64,000 nt of DNA from Plotosus lineatus (GCA_024760905.1 CM045729.1:79489050-79553049), one strand, 5' to 3'. Positions 31,681 through 43,050 are shown, numbered from the stretch's first letter. The notes: generated from the sequence alone by a model not told the origin. A program made the numbers and translations.

Positions 31681-34600
31681 TGCAGCCATGAGGCACGCGG
31701 GGGGGGGGGCACTAACCAGTGTCTCTCCCCCTTCTGCCGGTCCCAAGCCCGGAGAAATGCAGAGGGCTGCGACAGGAAGGGCATCCGGCGTAAAACTTTT
31801 GCCAATTTACAAAGTGCAAACCATAAACACAAATCTCATACCGGATCGGTCGAGGCCCGGGTTAACAACGACTGCCATCAGTGCTGTTAGCCAACAGGGT
31901 GCTGGTGGAAATTGGACTACTGTTGGTCAAAGACGTCGAAGGAGAGGCGGGAGGCTTGTCCGTAGGCAGAGAAAAAAGAGGAAAAGCACGAGTCTAGGAC
32001 TGAGAGTAGGGACTTTGAATGTTGGAACTATGCAAGGAAAAGATAGAGAGCTGGCTGACATGATGCAGAGGAGGAAGGTGGACATACTGTATGTTCAGGA
32101 GACCAGATGGAAAGGTAGCAAAGCTAAAAGCTTAGGAGCAGGGATTAAGCTGTTTTATAATGGTGTGGATGGGAAGAGAAATAGAGTAGGAGTCATCTTG
32201 AAGAAGGTTGGTCAGGAATGTTCTAGAAGTGAAAAGAGTGTCAGACAGAGTGATGAGTCTCAAGTTGGAAACTGATGGTGTGATGTTCAATGTTGTTAGT
32301 GCTTATGCCCCACAGACAGGATGTGAGCTAAAAGAGAAGGAGAGATTCTGGAGTGAGTTAGATGAAGTGATGCAGAGTACCCCCAGAGGTGAAAGAGCGG
32401 TCACTGGAGCAGACTTCAATGGACATGTTGGTGCAGGAAACAGAGGGGACGAGGAAGTGATGGGCAGGTTTGGTATCCAGGACAGGAACACAGAAGGACA
32501 GATGTTGATCGATTTTGCAAAAAGGATGGACATGGCTGTTGTAAATACTTTCTTCAAGAAGAAACAGGAGCATAGGGTGACCAATAGAAGCGGAGGTAGG
32601 AGCACACAGGTAGACTACATCTTGTGTAGGCGATGTAATTTGAAGGAAGTCAGTGACTGCAAAGTAGTAGTGGGTGAGAGTGTTGCCAAACAGCATAGGA
32701 TGGTGGTATGCAGGATGACGCTGATGGTGCGGAAGGTGAAGAAGGCAAAGGCAGAGCAGTAAACAAAGTGGTGGAAGTTGAAAAAGGAAGAGGGTCATGT
32801 TGTCTTCAAGGAGAAGTTGAAACAGGCTTTGGGTGGTCAGGAAGTGCTTCCAGATGACTGGAAAACCACAGCAAATGTGATCAGGGACACAGGTAGGAGA
32901 GTACTTGGTGTGGCCTCTGGAAGGAAAGTAGATAAGGAGACTTGGTGGTGGAATGAGGAAGTTCAGGAGTGTGTACAAAGGAAGAGGTTAGCTAAGAAGA
33001 AGTGGGACATAGAGAGGACCGAAGAGAGTAAACAGGAGTACAGGGAGACACAGTGTAAGGCAAAAGTAGCAGTGGCGAAGGCCAAACAGAGGGTGTATGA
33101 TGACTTGTATGATAGGTTGGACAGTAAAGAGGGAGAAAATGATTTATACAGGTTGGCACAGCAGAGAAATAGAGATGGGAAGGACGTGCAGCAAGTTAGA
33201 TTGATAAAAGACTGAGAGGGAAATGTATTGACTGATGACAGAAGTGTGCTGGGAAGATGGAAAGAGTACTTTGAAGAGCTGATGAATGAGGAAAATGAGA
33301 GAGAAAAAAGAGTAGAAGAGGTTACCATTGAGGAGCAAGAAGTAGCAAAGATTAGTAAGGGTGAGGTGAGGAGGGCACTGAAGAGGATGAAGAATGGAAA
33401 GGCAGTTTGTCCTGATGATATACCTGTGGAGGTATGGAAGTGTCTAGGAGAGGTAGCAGTAGATTTTCTAACAATAACAGTCAACAAGGTCTTAGAGAGT
33501 GAGCAGATGCCGGAGGAATGGAGGAGAAGTGTGCTGGTGCCGATTTTTAAGAACAAGGGAGACTTGCAGAGTTGTGGCAACTACAGAGGGATAAAGTTGA
33601 TGAGCCATACAATGAAGTTATGGGAAAGAATAGTGGAAGCTAGATTAAGGGCAGAGGTCAGCATTTGTGAGCAACAGTTTGGTTTCATGCCAAGAAAGAG
33701 CACCACAGATGCAATGTTTGCTTTGAGAATGTTAAGAGAGAAGTACAGAGAAGGTCAGAGGGAACTGCATTGTGCTTTTGTGGTTCTGGAAAAAACATAT
33801 GACAGGGTGCCAGGAGAAGAACTGTGGTATTGCATGAGGAAGTCTGGAGTGGCAGAGAAGTATGTTAGAGTGGTGCAGGACATGTATGAGAGATGTAAGA
33901 CAGTGGTGAGGTGTGCTGTCGGCGTGACCGACGAATTCAAGGTGGAGGTGGGACTGCATCAAGGATCAGCTCTGAGCCCCTTCTTGTTTGCGATGGTGAT
34001 GGACAGGCTGACAGACGAGGTTAGGCAAGAATCTCCATGGACTATGATGTTTGCAGATGACATTGTCATTTGTAGTGAGAGCAGAGAACAAGTGGAGGAA
34101 AATCTAGAGAGGTGGAGGTATGCCCTGGAAAGGAGAGGAATGAAGGTTAGCCTCAGAAAATCAGAATACATGTGTGTGAATGAGAAGGACCCAGGAGGAA
34201 CGGTGATGTTACAGGGAGCAGAGATAACGAAGGTGGAGGATTTTAAGTACTTAGGCTCAACAGTCCAGAGCAATGGAGAGTGTGGAAAAGAGGTGAAGAA
34301 GCATGTGCAGGCAGGCTGGAATGGTTGGAGAAAAGTGTCTGGTGTGATGTGCGATAGGAGAGTGTCAGCAAGAATGAAAGGAAAAGTGTACAAGACGGTG
34401 GTGAGGCCAGCGATGTTGCATGGCTTAGAAACAGTGGCGCTGAGGAAAAGGCAGGAGGCAGAGCTGGAGGTAGCAGAGATGAAAATGTTGAGGTTCTCTC
34501 TGGGAGTAACGAGGATGGATAGGATTAGAAATGAGCACCTCAGAGGGACAGCCCATGTAAGATGTTTTGGAGACAAAGTCAGAGAGGCTAGATTGAGATG

Positions 34601-34833
34601 GTTTGGACATGTACAGAGGAGCGATAATGAGTTTATTGGCAGTAGGATGCTGAGGTTGGAACTACCAGGCAGAAGGCCTCGAGGAAGACCAAAGAAGAGA
34701 TTTATGGATGTGGTGAAGGAGGACATGAGGGTCATTGGAGTAAGAGAAGAAGATGCAGAGGACAGGGTGAGATGGAGGTGGATGGTTTGCTGTGGCGACC
34801 CCAGAAGGGAACAGCCAAAAGGAAAAGAAGAAG
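31681..34833 (+). mobile_element. RTE-like LINE, near full length
   Basis: About 3.15 kb: a short 5' leader (31681-31990), endonuclease, RT, C-terminal domain, and a 3' end GCTGTGGCGACCCCAGAAGG with a short (GAA)n tail. The leader segment at 31764-31804 (GACAGGAAGGGCATCCGGCG) recurs inside SINE-1B. Truncated copies at 4619, 5396, 39329, 46147 and 47259. No target duplication found; the 5' flank is microsatellite. Clade call RTE is from overall resemblance. Confidence 0.88.
31688..34830 (+). pseudogene. RTE-like endonuclease/reverse transcriptase ORF, lightly broken
   Basis: An APE-type endonuclease nicks DNA and the RT copies the LINE RNA at the nick. Endonuclease motifs: RVGTLNVGTM and YVQETRW (about 31990-32110), then VSAYAPQ, TGADFNGHVG, TQVDYILC, KQHRMVV. 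RT core in the frame from 33228: YRGIKLMSHTMKLWERIVEA, CEQQFGFMPRKSTTDA, motif B LHQGSALSPFLFAMVMDRL, motif C MMFADDIVIC. The C-terminus has LRWFGHVQRSDNEFIGSRML. Lesions: one frameshift (32208-32275), stops at 32760 and 33213, and palm motif A reads FVVLEKTYD where copies at 46147 and 47259 have FVDLEKAYD, so a catalytic Asp is lost. Recently degraded and inactive. Confidence 0.88.
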
Positions 34834-35029
34834 TTGCAGCAAACCTCCCTGAGATAACTTGTTTTTATCTATTAATTCTGGTTAGTTCTTCATCCTGTAG
34901 CAGTAAGCAGTTTCTATCTCGGCCAAATCTTGACATTCGAAAATAGTGAAGAGTTATTTCTCCTCACCATAAACAGTAAGAGACATGGCCTGCCTTTGAA
35001 ACCCAGTTAGCTGCACTGGGGGGGACAGT

Positions 35030-35183
35030 TGTAGCATATCCTATGATATATGCTTCTGTGATCGAAATGATGTGTTGTTATGACGTGCCTACTGCTTTAC
35101 GGCACCTGTTCACATGACCTGATGACGTATTTAAAATGCGATTGGAATCCGCTATGGTCGTCTGCTTCAACTGATATGTTACA
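35030..35183 (+). repeat. 5' LTR, 154 bp
   Basis: Starts TGTAGCATATCCTATGATAT and ends TGATATGTTACA (TG..CA). TGGAG follows; no primer-binding site could be assigned confidently. Confidence 0.9.
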
Positions 35184-35357
35184 TGGAGTGAGAAGTGGTG
35201 CGAGAGTGAAAGAAATCAGACATTTGAAACGTTTTACTTCTTCAGATGCATGCATATGTGATATCGACTTGAGTGAGTACTTGTGCGAGATTACGAGCAT
35301 TGATGAAACGGACTTTCATTGCTAAATTCGTAACGCTAACCGATTCAGTTTTCAAGC

Positions 35358-36140
35358 ATGGCAGACAACGGCAGTAAACCTATGATGAATTGGCATGCAG
35401 CCGACATTAGCAAAGAATGGAAACGATTTCAACAACATGTTGACTTTATATTTAAGGGCCCACTAGCTGACAAGTCCGAGGTTCAAGAAGTCAATTATTT
35501 GATGACTTACATCGGGGATTAGGAGAGAGCTTGACAAGACGTTCACGTGGAATCCTCCCGTGGAAGGTCAAGCGCCTGAATATGAAACTCTTGCTAGCGT
35601 ATATGCTAAGTATGCTGCATATATAACCCCCAAGAAGAATGAAATCAGGGCAACAGTTAATTTCCTTAGGAGAAAACAACAGCCTAATGAGAAGTTTACC
35701 AATTTCGTCAATGACCTGAAACGGTTGGTTCGAGACTGTGGGTACACGGACAGTGACCGCATGGTTCGGGACGCCATTATCATACATTCTCACAAGGAAA
35801 TCTGTGAAAAGTGTCTTGAAAAAGGGGACGAATTAACATTGGATATGGCCATCAAGATTGGACAGTCTCATGAAATTTCACAAGAAAGCATGAAAGCAAT
35901 TGCGGATGAAGATCTAAAAGTTAACTATGTGAATAGTCCTAGACCTAGAACAACAAAGAAGATGCATGGAAAATGAAATAATCACGGTGCAGATCGTAAG
36001 TCAGACAAGTGGAAACAAAATGTTTGTGGGAGATGTGGATACTTCAGCAGTCATAAAACATGTCCAGCAACAGGTAGCAAGTGCAAGAACTGTCACAAGA
36101 TAGGACATTTTGCGAAAGTATGCAAAAGCCGGAGTGGTAA
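35358..36140 (+). pseudogene. gypsy gag remnant
   Basis: Begins MADNGSKPMMNWHAADISKE at 35358. Stop TAG at 35520, with the frame continuing one base over as RRELDKTFTWNPPVEG. The capsid-like region has NFLRRKQQPNEKFTNFVNDL. In-frame TGA at 35974. Ends in a CCHC zinc knuckle CKNCHKIGHFAKVC, preceded by a degenerate second knuckle (CGRCGYFSSHKTC). Encodes the particle-forming, RNA-binding protein in intact relatives. Confidence 0.88.
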
Positions 36141-38917
36141 AAATAACTCTGCGCATAATGTTGACTCAGACACAGACTTTTCAGATGAATTTTCACATCT
36201 CATCAATCAAATTGCCACTGCAAGCGATGAAAATGAATGGTATGAAGAAGTCAACATTCTTGGACATGTTCTGAATGCACAGATCGATACAGGTGCTGCA
36301 AGGTCAATTCTTCCATACAAGATTTACATAGACATGAAGTGCAAACTTCCTCTCGTACCCTCACCTAAGGTATTCACATCCTACACTGGACAAAAACTTG
36401 ATGTCAAAGGTTGCGTTACTCTACCTACAGCATACAAGGACCGGTCTGTGAATGTACGGTACACAGTGGTGCAGATAGACAAAGGTATATTATTGTCAGG
36501 GAAGACTTGTAAGCTCCTAGGGCTTATTGAGCGTATTCATGCAGTGTCAGGGATTGATCAGTATCCTGAGCTGAAAGAGACGACAGGTACGCTACCCGAT
36601 ACCTACTGTTGAAGAAGTCATTACCTCTTTTCCTCATGCCAAGATATTCTCAGTTTTGGACGCTAAATCAGGCTTTCTACAGATCAAACTTGATTACAAG
36701 TCCAGCTTACTCACCACATTCAACACACCTTTTGACAGATATCGATGGCTACGGCTTCCGTTTGGTGTGAAGTCGGCTCCAGAGATTTTCCAGCGCATTA
36801 TGGACACGATGTTAGAGGATATCCCTGGTGCCCGAGCGATAATGGACGACATTCTTATTATAGGTGAAAACGAAACTCACCATGATGTGATCCTGAAAAA
36901 AGTTGTCCAGTGTGCCACAGAGTTTAACTTAAAACTCAACTTTGACAAGTGCCAAATCCACAAACCAGAAGTGAAGTATTCAGGTCATATGATAACGGAA
37001 AATGGAATCAAGGCTGACACTGACAAAGTTAGAGCACTCATCGAGACGCCAACACCACAAAGCAAAGATCATGTCAGAAGATTTCTAGGAATGATACAGT
37101 ATCTTGCAAAGTTTATTCCTAACTTGAGTGAGATAGACTCTCCACTCAGAGAAGTAGTGAAGAAGAATACAGACTTCTTCTGGGATAAACCTCAGCAAAA
37201 AAGCTTCATCAAGTTCAAGAAACTATGTTCAGAGTCCCCAGTGCTTGAAGCATTTGATGTGTTGAAAGACATTACCATCCAGTGTGATGCCAGTAACTAT
37301 GCACTAGGTGGAGTGCTTCTTCAGAATGGAGCATTGATTGCCTCCACTTCACTTCACGTTCACTCACTGAGACAGAATCAAGATATGCACAAATAGAGAA
37401 AGAGACATTAACTATTGTCCACAGTTGTAAGAAGTATCACTATTAAATCTTTGGAAAGCATGTTTTAGTTGAAAGTGACCACAAGCCACTTCAAGCTATA
37501 TTCTCCAAGACATTACTGTCTGCTCCCATGCGTTTTCAAAAGATGATGCTGGGACTACAACCGTATGATCTCTCTGTCACATACAAGCCTGGAAAAGACA
37601 TTCCAATAGGTGATGCACTAAGTCGTGCCAACTTGCAAAACAGTGAACCAGATATTCAGCCAATCTTGATTAACATGGTGGATTTCATTGCTGTAACTCC
37701 AGCAAGATACGAAGAGTTTCAAAGAAGGACAGCAGAGGAACTAAATGAAATCCACTCAATTATCATCAAGGGATGGCCAGATACTCGTCAAGAGACTCCA
37801 CACTCAATAAGACCATATTGGACTGTGAGAGATGAACTGTCAGTTGCAGATGGTATTGTGTACAAAGGAATGAAGATCGTGGTCCCACCTAGCATGAGAC
37901 AAAACATGCTGAAACAAATACATGAATCACACATGAGCATTGTAAAATGAAAACAAAGGGCAAGAGAGTCTTTATATTGGCCAGGAATGTTGCAAGAAAT
38001 TGAAGACATTGTCAATGACTGTTCACTGTGCAACTCATATCAACATAAACAACCAGATGAACCTATGAAAGCAACACCAACGCCAGGTTACCCTTGGAGT
38101 GAAGTTGTTTCTGACTTGTTTGAGTTCAAGGGAGAGCACTACCTCTTGACCATCGACTACTATTCCAAGTTTATCGAAGTGGATGCACTCAAAAACACAT
38201 CTCGTGGTACTGTTATTGAAGCACTAAAGCAACAATTATGTCGCCATGGAATACCAGAGACACTGAGAACCAATAATGGTCCACAGTTTTCAGCACAAGA
38301 ATTTGCCAACTTTGTAGCTGATTATGGTATCAAGCCTGTGACTTCCTCCCCAAATTATCCACAATCAAACGGAGAAGCAGAGCGAGCGGTACAAACAGTG
38401 AAGAGACTATGGTCTACTCTAAATGTAGTGATCACCACTTAGCACTACTCGACTATCGCTCAACTCCCCTGGAAAGTTGTGGTCTATCTCCAGCCCACCT
38501 TACCTTCAACTGCAGACCCCGCAACAAACTACTCATATCCAGAGAGCAGAGAAACCGGTTGCTATTGATCACAGTGAAGTCCGACAACGTGTGAATAGTG
38601 ACAAGAGGCGACAATGTGACTATCATGATTACAAATCATCAGCTGATCTGTCAGTGTTACTTCCAGGAGACCCGGTTCGAATGTCTCCCTTCCCAGGTAC
38701 CAAGTCGTGGAAGGCAGCAACAGTAGTAGAACGGCACAGCTCTCCTCGTTCGTATGTGGTTGAATACAATGGTAAGAAATACAGGAGGAACAGAAAGCAC
38801 CTTCGACTGTCAACATACAAGGCACACAACCAGTCCTCCCACACATCTACCAGGGCTCCAACAAGTTTAGCGGATCCTCCATCACTTGCAACACCTTCCA
38901 ACACAGTCAGCAAGTAG
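36141..38917 (+). pseudogene. gypsy pol remnant (protease, RT, RNase H, integrase)
   Basis: Protease active site IDTGAARSILP near 36283. The reading then jumps from TTGTLPDT to PTVEEVITSFPHAKIFSVLD (about 36600): roughly the first part of RT is deleted and the frame changes. RT palm has MDDILIIGE near 36842; RNase H starts ITIQCDASNYALGG. A frameshift near 37345 and a stop near 37444 follow. The integrase zinc-binding part has HESHMSI and CSLC with TGA at 37948. In the catalytic core the first Asp (VVSDLFEF) and the Glu (SNGEAERAVQ) remain, but the second reads TNNGPQF instead of DNG. A C-terminal GPY/F-like stretch follows after another frameshift (about 38440). Confidence 0.9.
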
Positions 38918-39328
38918 CCATACACCAGTACTACCTCATAATCCGTCCATAATGGTTACCAGAAAAACACCTCCGATTAACCAAAGAAACCAAACTGTCC
39001 ATTAACTACAGATATGAGTCCAGTTGCCACAACCAAACCATTAACAAACTGTGCCAAAGAAACAAGAACAAGAAGTGGTCTTGTTGTTAAAAAACCCATG
39101 AGACTTGATCTCTAAGTGTTAATGTTCAAGTGTTAAAGTTAGCGTTCATTATGTTCAGAGACTTTAAAGTTTACAGCTCTAAGTTAAAAAGTGACAGCGA
39201 AGGCTAGTTCCTCTCTTGTTTCAGCTTATAAATTCTAAAAGATTCCTTGGTCCCAAGACTAGTCAGTTTATATTTGTTTATGTGTTAGTATTTGTTTCAT
39301 ACTATTTCACATAGGGTCATACTATTTC

Positions 39329-39418
39329 AAATGCAGAGGACAGGGTGAGATGGAGGCGGATGATTTGCTGTGGCAACCCCTGAAGGGAGCAGCCGAAAGG
39401 AAAAGAAGAAGAAGAAGG
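39329..39418 (+). mobile_element. RTE-like LINE, 5'-truncated, inside the gypsy element
   Basis: Only the last 90 bp of the LINE: ATGCAGAGGACAGGGTGAGA to GGAAAAGAAGAAGAAGAA. AGGGTCA occurs before (39313) and after (39417) it, a plausible target duplication. A 12-bp phrase CATACTATTTCA is repeated at 39298 and 39318 on the 5' side, suggesting filler at the truncated end. Confidence 0.78.
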
Positions 39419-39448
39419 GTCAATAGTCTTTATTGTAAGACAAGAGGA

Positions 39449-39602
39449 TGTAGCATATCCTATGATATATGCTTCTGTAATTGACAGGATGTGTTGTTCC
39501 GATGTGCCTACTGTTTTACGGCACTTGTGCACATGACCTGATGACATCATTAAAATACGACTGGAACCCGCTATGATCGTCTGCTTCAACTGATATGTTA
39601 CA
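39449..39602 (+). repeat. 3' LTR, 154 bp
   Basis: Matches the 5' LTR end to end (TGTAGCATATCC to GATATGTTACA). Preceded by a purine stretch AAGACAAGAGGA, a possible polypurine tract. Confidence 0.9.
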
Positions 39603-39657
39603 TGGGGACTCGAACCCCCAACCTTAGGATCAGCGATCCAACACTAGACCGCCATTG

Positions 39658-39660
<3 letters not shown>

Positions 39661-39700
<40 letters not shown>
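39661..39700. repeat. (TA)n microsatellite
   Basis: 40 bp of TA at the left end of the second Tc1 copy. Confidence 0.95.
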
Positions 39701-39701
<1 letters not shown>

Positions 39702-40535
39702 TAGTCCTTCTCAAAAAATTAGCATATTGTGATGAAGTTCATTATTTTCTGTAATGTACTGATAAAAATTAAACTTCATATATTTTAGATTCATTGCACA
39801 CCAACTGAAATATTTCAGGTCTTTTATTGTTTTAATACTGATGATTTTGGCATACAGCTCATGAAAACCCAAAATTCCTATCTCAAAAAATGAGCATATC
39901 ATGTTCAGGTAGTGTAAACGAGCTATTAACCTAATCATCTGAATCAACCAATTAACTCTAAACACCTGCAAAAGATTCCTGAGGCTTTTAAAAACTCCCA
40001 GCCTGGTTCATTACTCAAAACCGCAATCATGGGTAAGACTGCTGACCTGACTGCTGTCCAGAAGGCCATCATTGACACCCTCAAGCAAGAGGGTAAGACA
40101 CAGAAAGAAATCTCTGAGCGAATAGGCTGTTCCCAGAGTGCTCTATCAAGGCACCTCAGTGGGACGTCTGTGGGAAGGAAAAGTGTGGCAGAAAACGCTG
40201 CATAACCAGAAGAGGTGACCGGACCCTGAGGAAGATTGTGGAGAAGGGCCGATTCCAGACCTTGGGGGACCTGTGGAAGCAGTGGACTGGGCTACAGGTG
40301 CTGCATTCCCCAGGTCAAGCCACTTTTGAACCAGAAACAGCAGAAGAAGCGGCTGACCTGGGCTACAGAGAAGCAGCACTGGACTGTTGCTCAGTGGTCC
40401 AAAGTACTTTTTTCGGATGAAAGCAAATTTTGCATATCATTCGGAAATCAAGGTGTCAGAGTCTGGAGGAAGACTGGGGAGAAGGAAATGCCAAAATGCC
40501 TGAAGTCCAGTGTCAAGTACCCACAGTCAGTGATG
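39701..40535 (+). mobile_element. Tc1-like transposon copy 2, 3'-truncated
   Basis: Left inverted repeat CTAGTCCTTCTC with the same two internal repeats as copy 1 (39714, 39883). Transposase starts at 40029 (MGKTADLTAVQKAIIDTLKQ) and shows the same frame breaks (EEVTGP stop, KGRFQTLGDLWKQW frame). It reaches FSDESKFCISFGN and stops matching after CAGTCAGTGATG. The second Asp and the Glu are lost, as is the right end. Confidence 0.9.
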
Positions 40536-40612
40536 TATATGTGTATATAATATCAATAAATACATATTTATCGCTATAAATGCTTATAATAACTATATAT
40601 ATGTCTTCTCTT
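40533..40612 (-). mobile_element. MITE core fragment
   Basis: Inverted match to the AT-rich core of the MITE at 274 and 7268 (ATAATATCAATAAATACATA, TATAAATGCTTATAATAACT). It marks the break where Tc1 copy 2 ends. 40613-40834 contains nothing recognised. Confidence 0.65.
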
Positions 40613-40834
40613 TCTCTTTTCCCCCTCTCTATCTACATCCTAGATTAGAACCAAACATGTTTTATTTGTTTAATATACGATACCCTCTAAATGTATTCTG
40701 TTAGTTTTAAACAGTAATAAATCGACTCTCGCTCTTTTCTGGCTGAACTAGTGGTTTTCTAGTTGAATTTGGGTTGTTAACCTCTAGCGCCACCGCGGAT
40801 CCAGTAATTTCATGAATAATTAACTCTCATTATT

Positions 40835-40959
40835 GCCGTGCGATGACCTGGCGAGCTGTCCAGGGTGTACCCTGCCCTTGTACATAGTCGGCTGAGACGT
40901 GTACCAGCTTCGCGGCGACCCTAATTAGGATTAGGAGGTTCAGAAAATGAATGAATGAG
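40835..40959 (+). mobile_element. SINE type A tail
   Basis: GTGCGATGACCTGGCGAGC, CCAGGGTGTACCCTGCCC, CCTAATTAGGATTAGGAGG, AATGAATGAATGAG. Confidence 0.8.
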
Positions 40960-41140
40960 TTCTCATAATTAACTGAGAAGGTTCCAATATTAAAAAAACA
41001 AAACAAAACAAACAAAAAAACCCAAAAGAAACTCTGACCTGCATATCAGTCGTGTGCACCTTCTGGTGTGCATTTAACCCCCCCATAAACTCCACCATGT
41101 TATGCTTTAGATGCCAACACCAGTACAACAAATTACACTC

Positions 41141-41300
41141 ACATTCACGCCCCGGGGCAATTTGGAACAGCCAATCAGCTAAATGTGCATGTTTTTGGGC
41201 TGTGAGAGGAAACTAAAGCACCACGAGGAACCCCATACAAACACAGACAACCTCGTCCAGCCCAGGACTTAGATTCAGAACACAGGGCAATTATCTATCA
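41141..41300 (-). mobile_element. SINE-2 head and middle
   Basis: GGGGCAATTTGGAACAGCC, TGCATGTTTTTGGGCTGTG, CCCAGGACTTAGATTCAGAA. Confidence 0.72.
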
Positions 41301-41520
41301 ATCCGCAATTTATTATACAATTCCCCAGACCTCACTTTTTATACTCTAGATCTTGGTATTTTCCACCTTATGTTCACACCTGACTCTGATTCAGAACCTT
41401 TCAGGGGGTGAAATAGTATTTTCTGGCGTCTCCACAAGTACAATCGGTAACCCTGGTATAACGGTTTCACCACCAGGTTGATCTGTTCTCTATAAATGGC
41501 GTCTGTGCTCTGTCTGTTAT

Positions 41521-41829
41521 TTACTGGCTGTCATGTGGTCCATTGTAGACATTCTTACGGGTGCCAAAGCGTACAGTACTACTCCGAGGCTTCAGGATGC
41601 AAACGATGAAGAAGACGTGCAGAACCATTTCCAGAAACCCAGCAACTATGGCGGAGAAGTGGAGAGTATTAGATATGTCTCGCACGGGAAGGAACTGACA
41701 GCACTGTTCAGTGAGGACTCGGGTGAAGTGGAAGCGGCATAAACATCTGCTGAGCCTGAACATACCGCTTAACTGCTGAGTAATTAAAGTTAGTGTGATG
41801 TCATTACATTCATCTTTACCATTGTCCAA
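41521..41829 (-). other. Possible membrane-protein exon remnant (uncertain)
   Basis: The minus-strand frame of 102 codons has a hydrophobic segment FSAIVAGFLEMVLHVFFIVC of membrane-span length, preceded by LPVRDISNTLH and followed by basic residues. It loosely resembles the last transmembrane span of TM4SF/L6-type proteins, but I cannot confirm this. The opposite strand is also open for 69 codons. No clear splice sites assigned. Confidence 0.22.
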
Positions 41830-41872
41830 ATTATTAATTTGTTATAATTACTCATGTCATGGGGAATAGGAG

Positions 41873-42260
41873 TTTTCCTGACCTGTCCACATGTGCATTG
41901 TGGACTTTGGTACGAGGCCTTCGTCCATGTTCTAGTGCTTCTTTCAACCGTGTCCCTTCGACCGTATCCATGGGTGTGATTTGGGAATATGGTATATCAG
42001 ACCTGTTGCTACGGGCCATTAGGAATATGTATTCCTAGAACCAGAGCTTGGCCTGCATTAGTAACAACATGTTGAATTCATTTCCTGTGGGGGTTGGACT
42101 CCGCCAGGGCGCTCCTTTATCACCGGTTTTGTTCATAATTTTTGTGGATAGAATTTCTAGGCCCTATCAAGATGTCGAGGGGTTCTGGTTTGGGGGCCAT
42201 CGGACCTCGTCTCTACTTTCTGATGATGACATCATCCTTTTGGCTTAATCAAGCCGGGAG
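41873..42260 (+). pseudogene. LINE-2 RT core fragment
   Basis: NSFPVGVGLRQGAPLSPVLF (palm motif B), FIIFVDRISR, then LLSDDDIILLA where FADD would be expected, so the first motif C residue pair is altered. The upstream part (41873-42040) has frameshifted wording of the same family. The region after 42180 parallels 20380-20460. 42261-42770 holds nothing recognised. Confidence 0.72.
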
Positions 42261-42827
42261 GCTGAGTAAACCAGATACATCATTTCTGAATGTGAGCTCA
42301 GTTGGCTTTATGGTCAAAGATCATATGCACTTGTCCCCCTTGGGTCAAGGGGGGAGACTAGAACCTATTTCAAAGGGCCCGCGAAGTGATTTTTTTTTAA
42401 GGCGGGCATTGGGGGGGCTGAAAATTTTGAGATTTTAGATTATTTGTAACACTAATCCCATTGCTTGGGTTTGGAAAACGAGGCATGTGTGATGTTCTGA
42501 TCTTAGCCTTTCATATTATATACGGACCCAAGGACCAAGGCCCGCCACGCGCTGTGCGTATATTCTTGTGTCGATGTTTCGAAGCCATGTTTCAGTCTAT
42601 TCCCTAGAAGGCAGCCACTATATTACTGTATGCTTGATGCAGAAGCATTTATGGTACACGATGTGCATGTAGGCTATACTAGGCTTGTACAAATTATGCA
42701 GTTTAAACAGGTTTGAGATGCCAGTAGACCTACTTACAAAATTTTTTGGGGTTCTGAAAAAGTGGGCCAGAGCACACACACACACCCCCACCCCACCCCC
42801 ACACACACACCCCGGTTCCGCGGCCCT

Positions 42828-42889
42828 TTCTCAGCTGACACTGGGTGAGGGCAGGGTATACCCTGAGCAACTACAATACAATAGCAGGA

Positions 42890-42920
<31 letters not shown>

Positions 42921-43050
42921 GCGCGCGCACAAAACATTCACACTCACATCTACGGTCAATTTAAAACTGTCAGTTAGCCTAATGTGCATGTCTTTGGACT
43001 GTGGGAGGAAACCGGAGTACCTGGAGGAAACCTGTGCATGGGGGTTCACT
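42828..43050 (-). mobile_element. SINE-2 carrying a (CA)n expansion
   Basis: GAGGGCAGGGTATACCCTGA tail side, (CA)n at 42893-42920, then CAGTTAGCCTAATGTGCATG, TTTGGACTGTGGGAGGAAAC. Confidence 0.75.

Larger units (their letters stand above)
35030..39602 (+). mobile_element. Ty3/gypsy LTR retrotransposon, defective
   Basis: Order LTR, gag, protease, RT, RNase H, integrase, LTR, which is the Ty3/gypsy order. No env-like frame. Internal lesions: frameshifts, stops, a deletion between protease and RT, and an integrase active-site change. The two LTRs differ at roughly 17 of 154 positions by my count, so the insertion is not recent. A truncated RTE LINE sits near the 3' LTR. Confidence 0.92.
34959..39660 (-). 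mobile_element. SINE-1 split by the gypsy element
   Basis: Left part 34959-35029 (CTCACCATAAACAGTAAGAG to CACTGGGGGGGACAGT) and right part 39603-39660 (TGGGGACTCGAACCCCCAAC to the head) together make the minus-strand SINE-1. About 20 bp expected between them is missing, and no duplicated target bases are apparent. Confidence 0.7.

Noticed and set aside
31688..34946. Functional RTE reverse transcriptase gene
   Set aside because: Frameshift, two stops and loss of a motif A aspartate; the final 30-odd codons of the open frame run past the LINE end into flanking DNA.
35030..39602. Endogenous retrovirus with envelope
   Set aside because: The stretch after integrase (38918-39448) has no env-like frame; the gene order and lack of env fit a Ty3/gypsy LTR retrotransposon.
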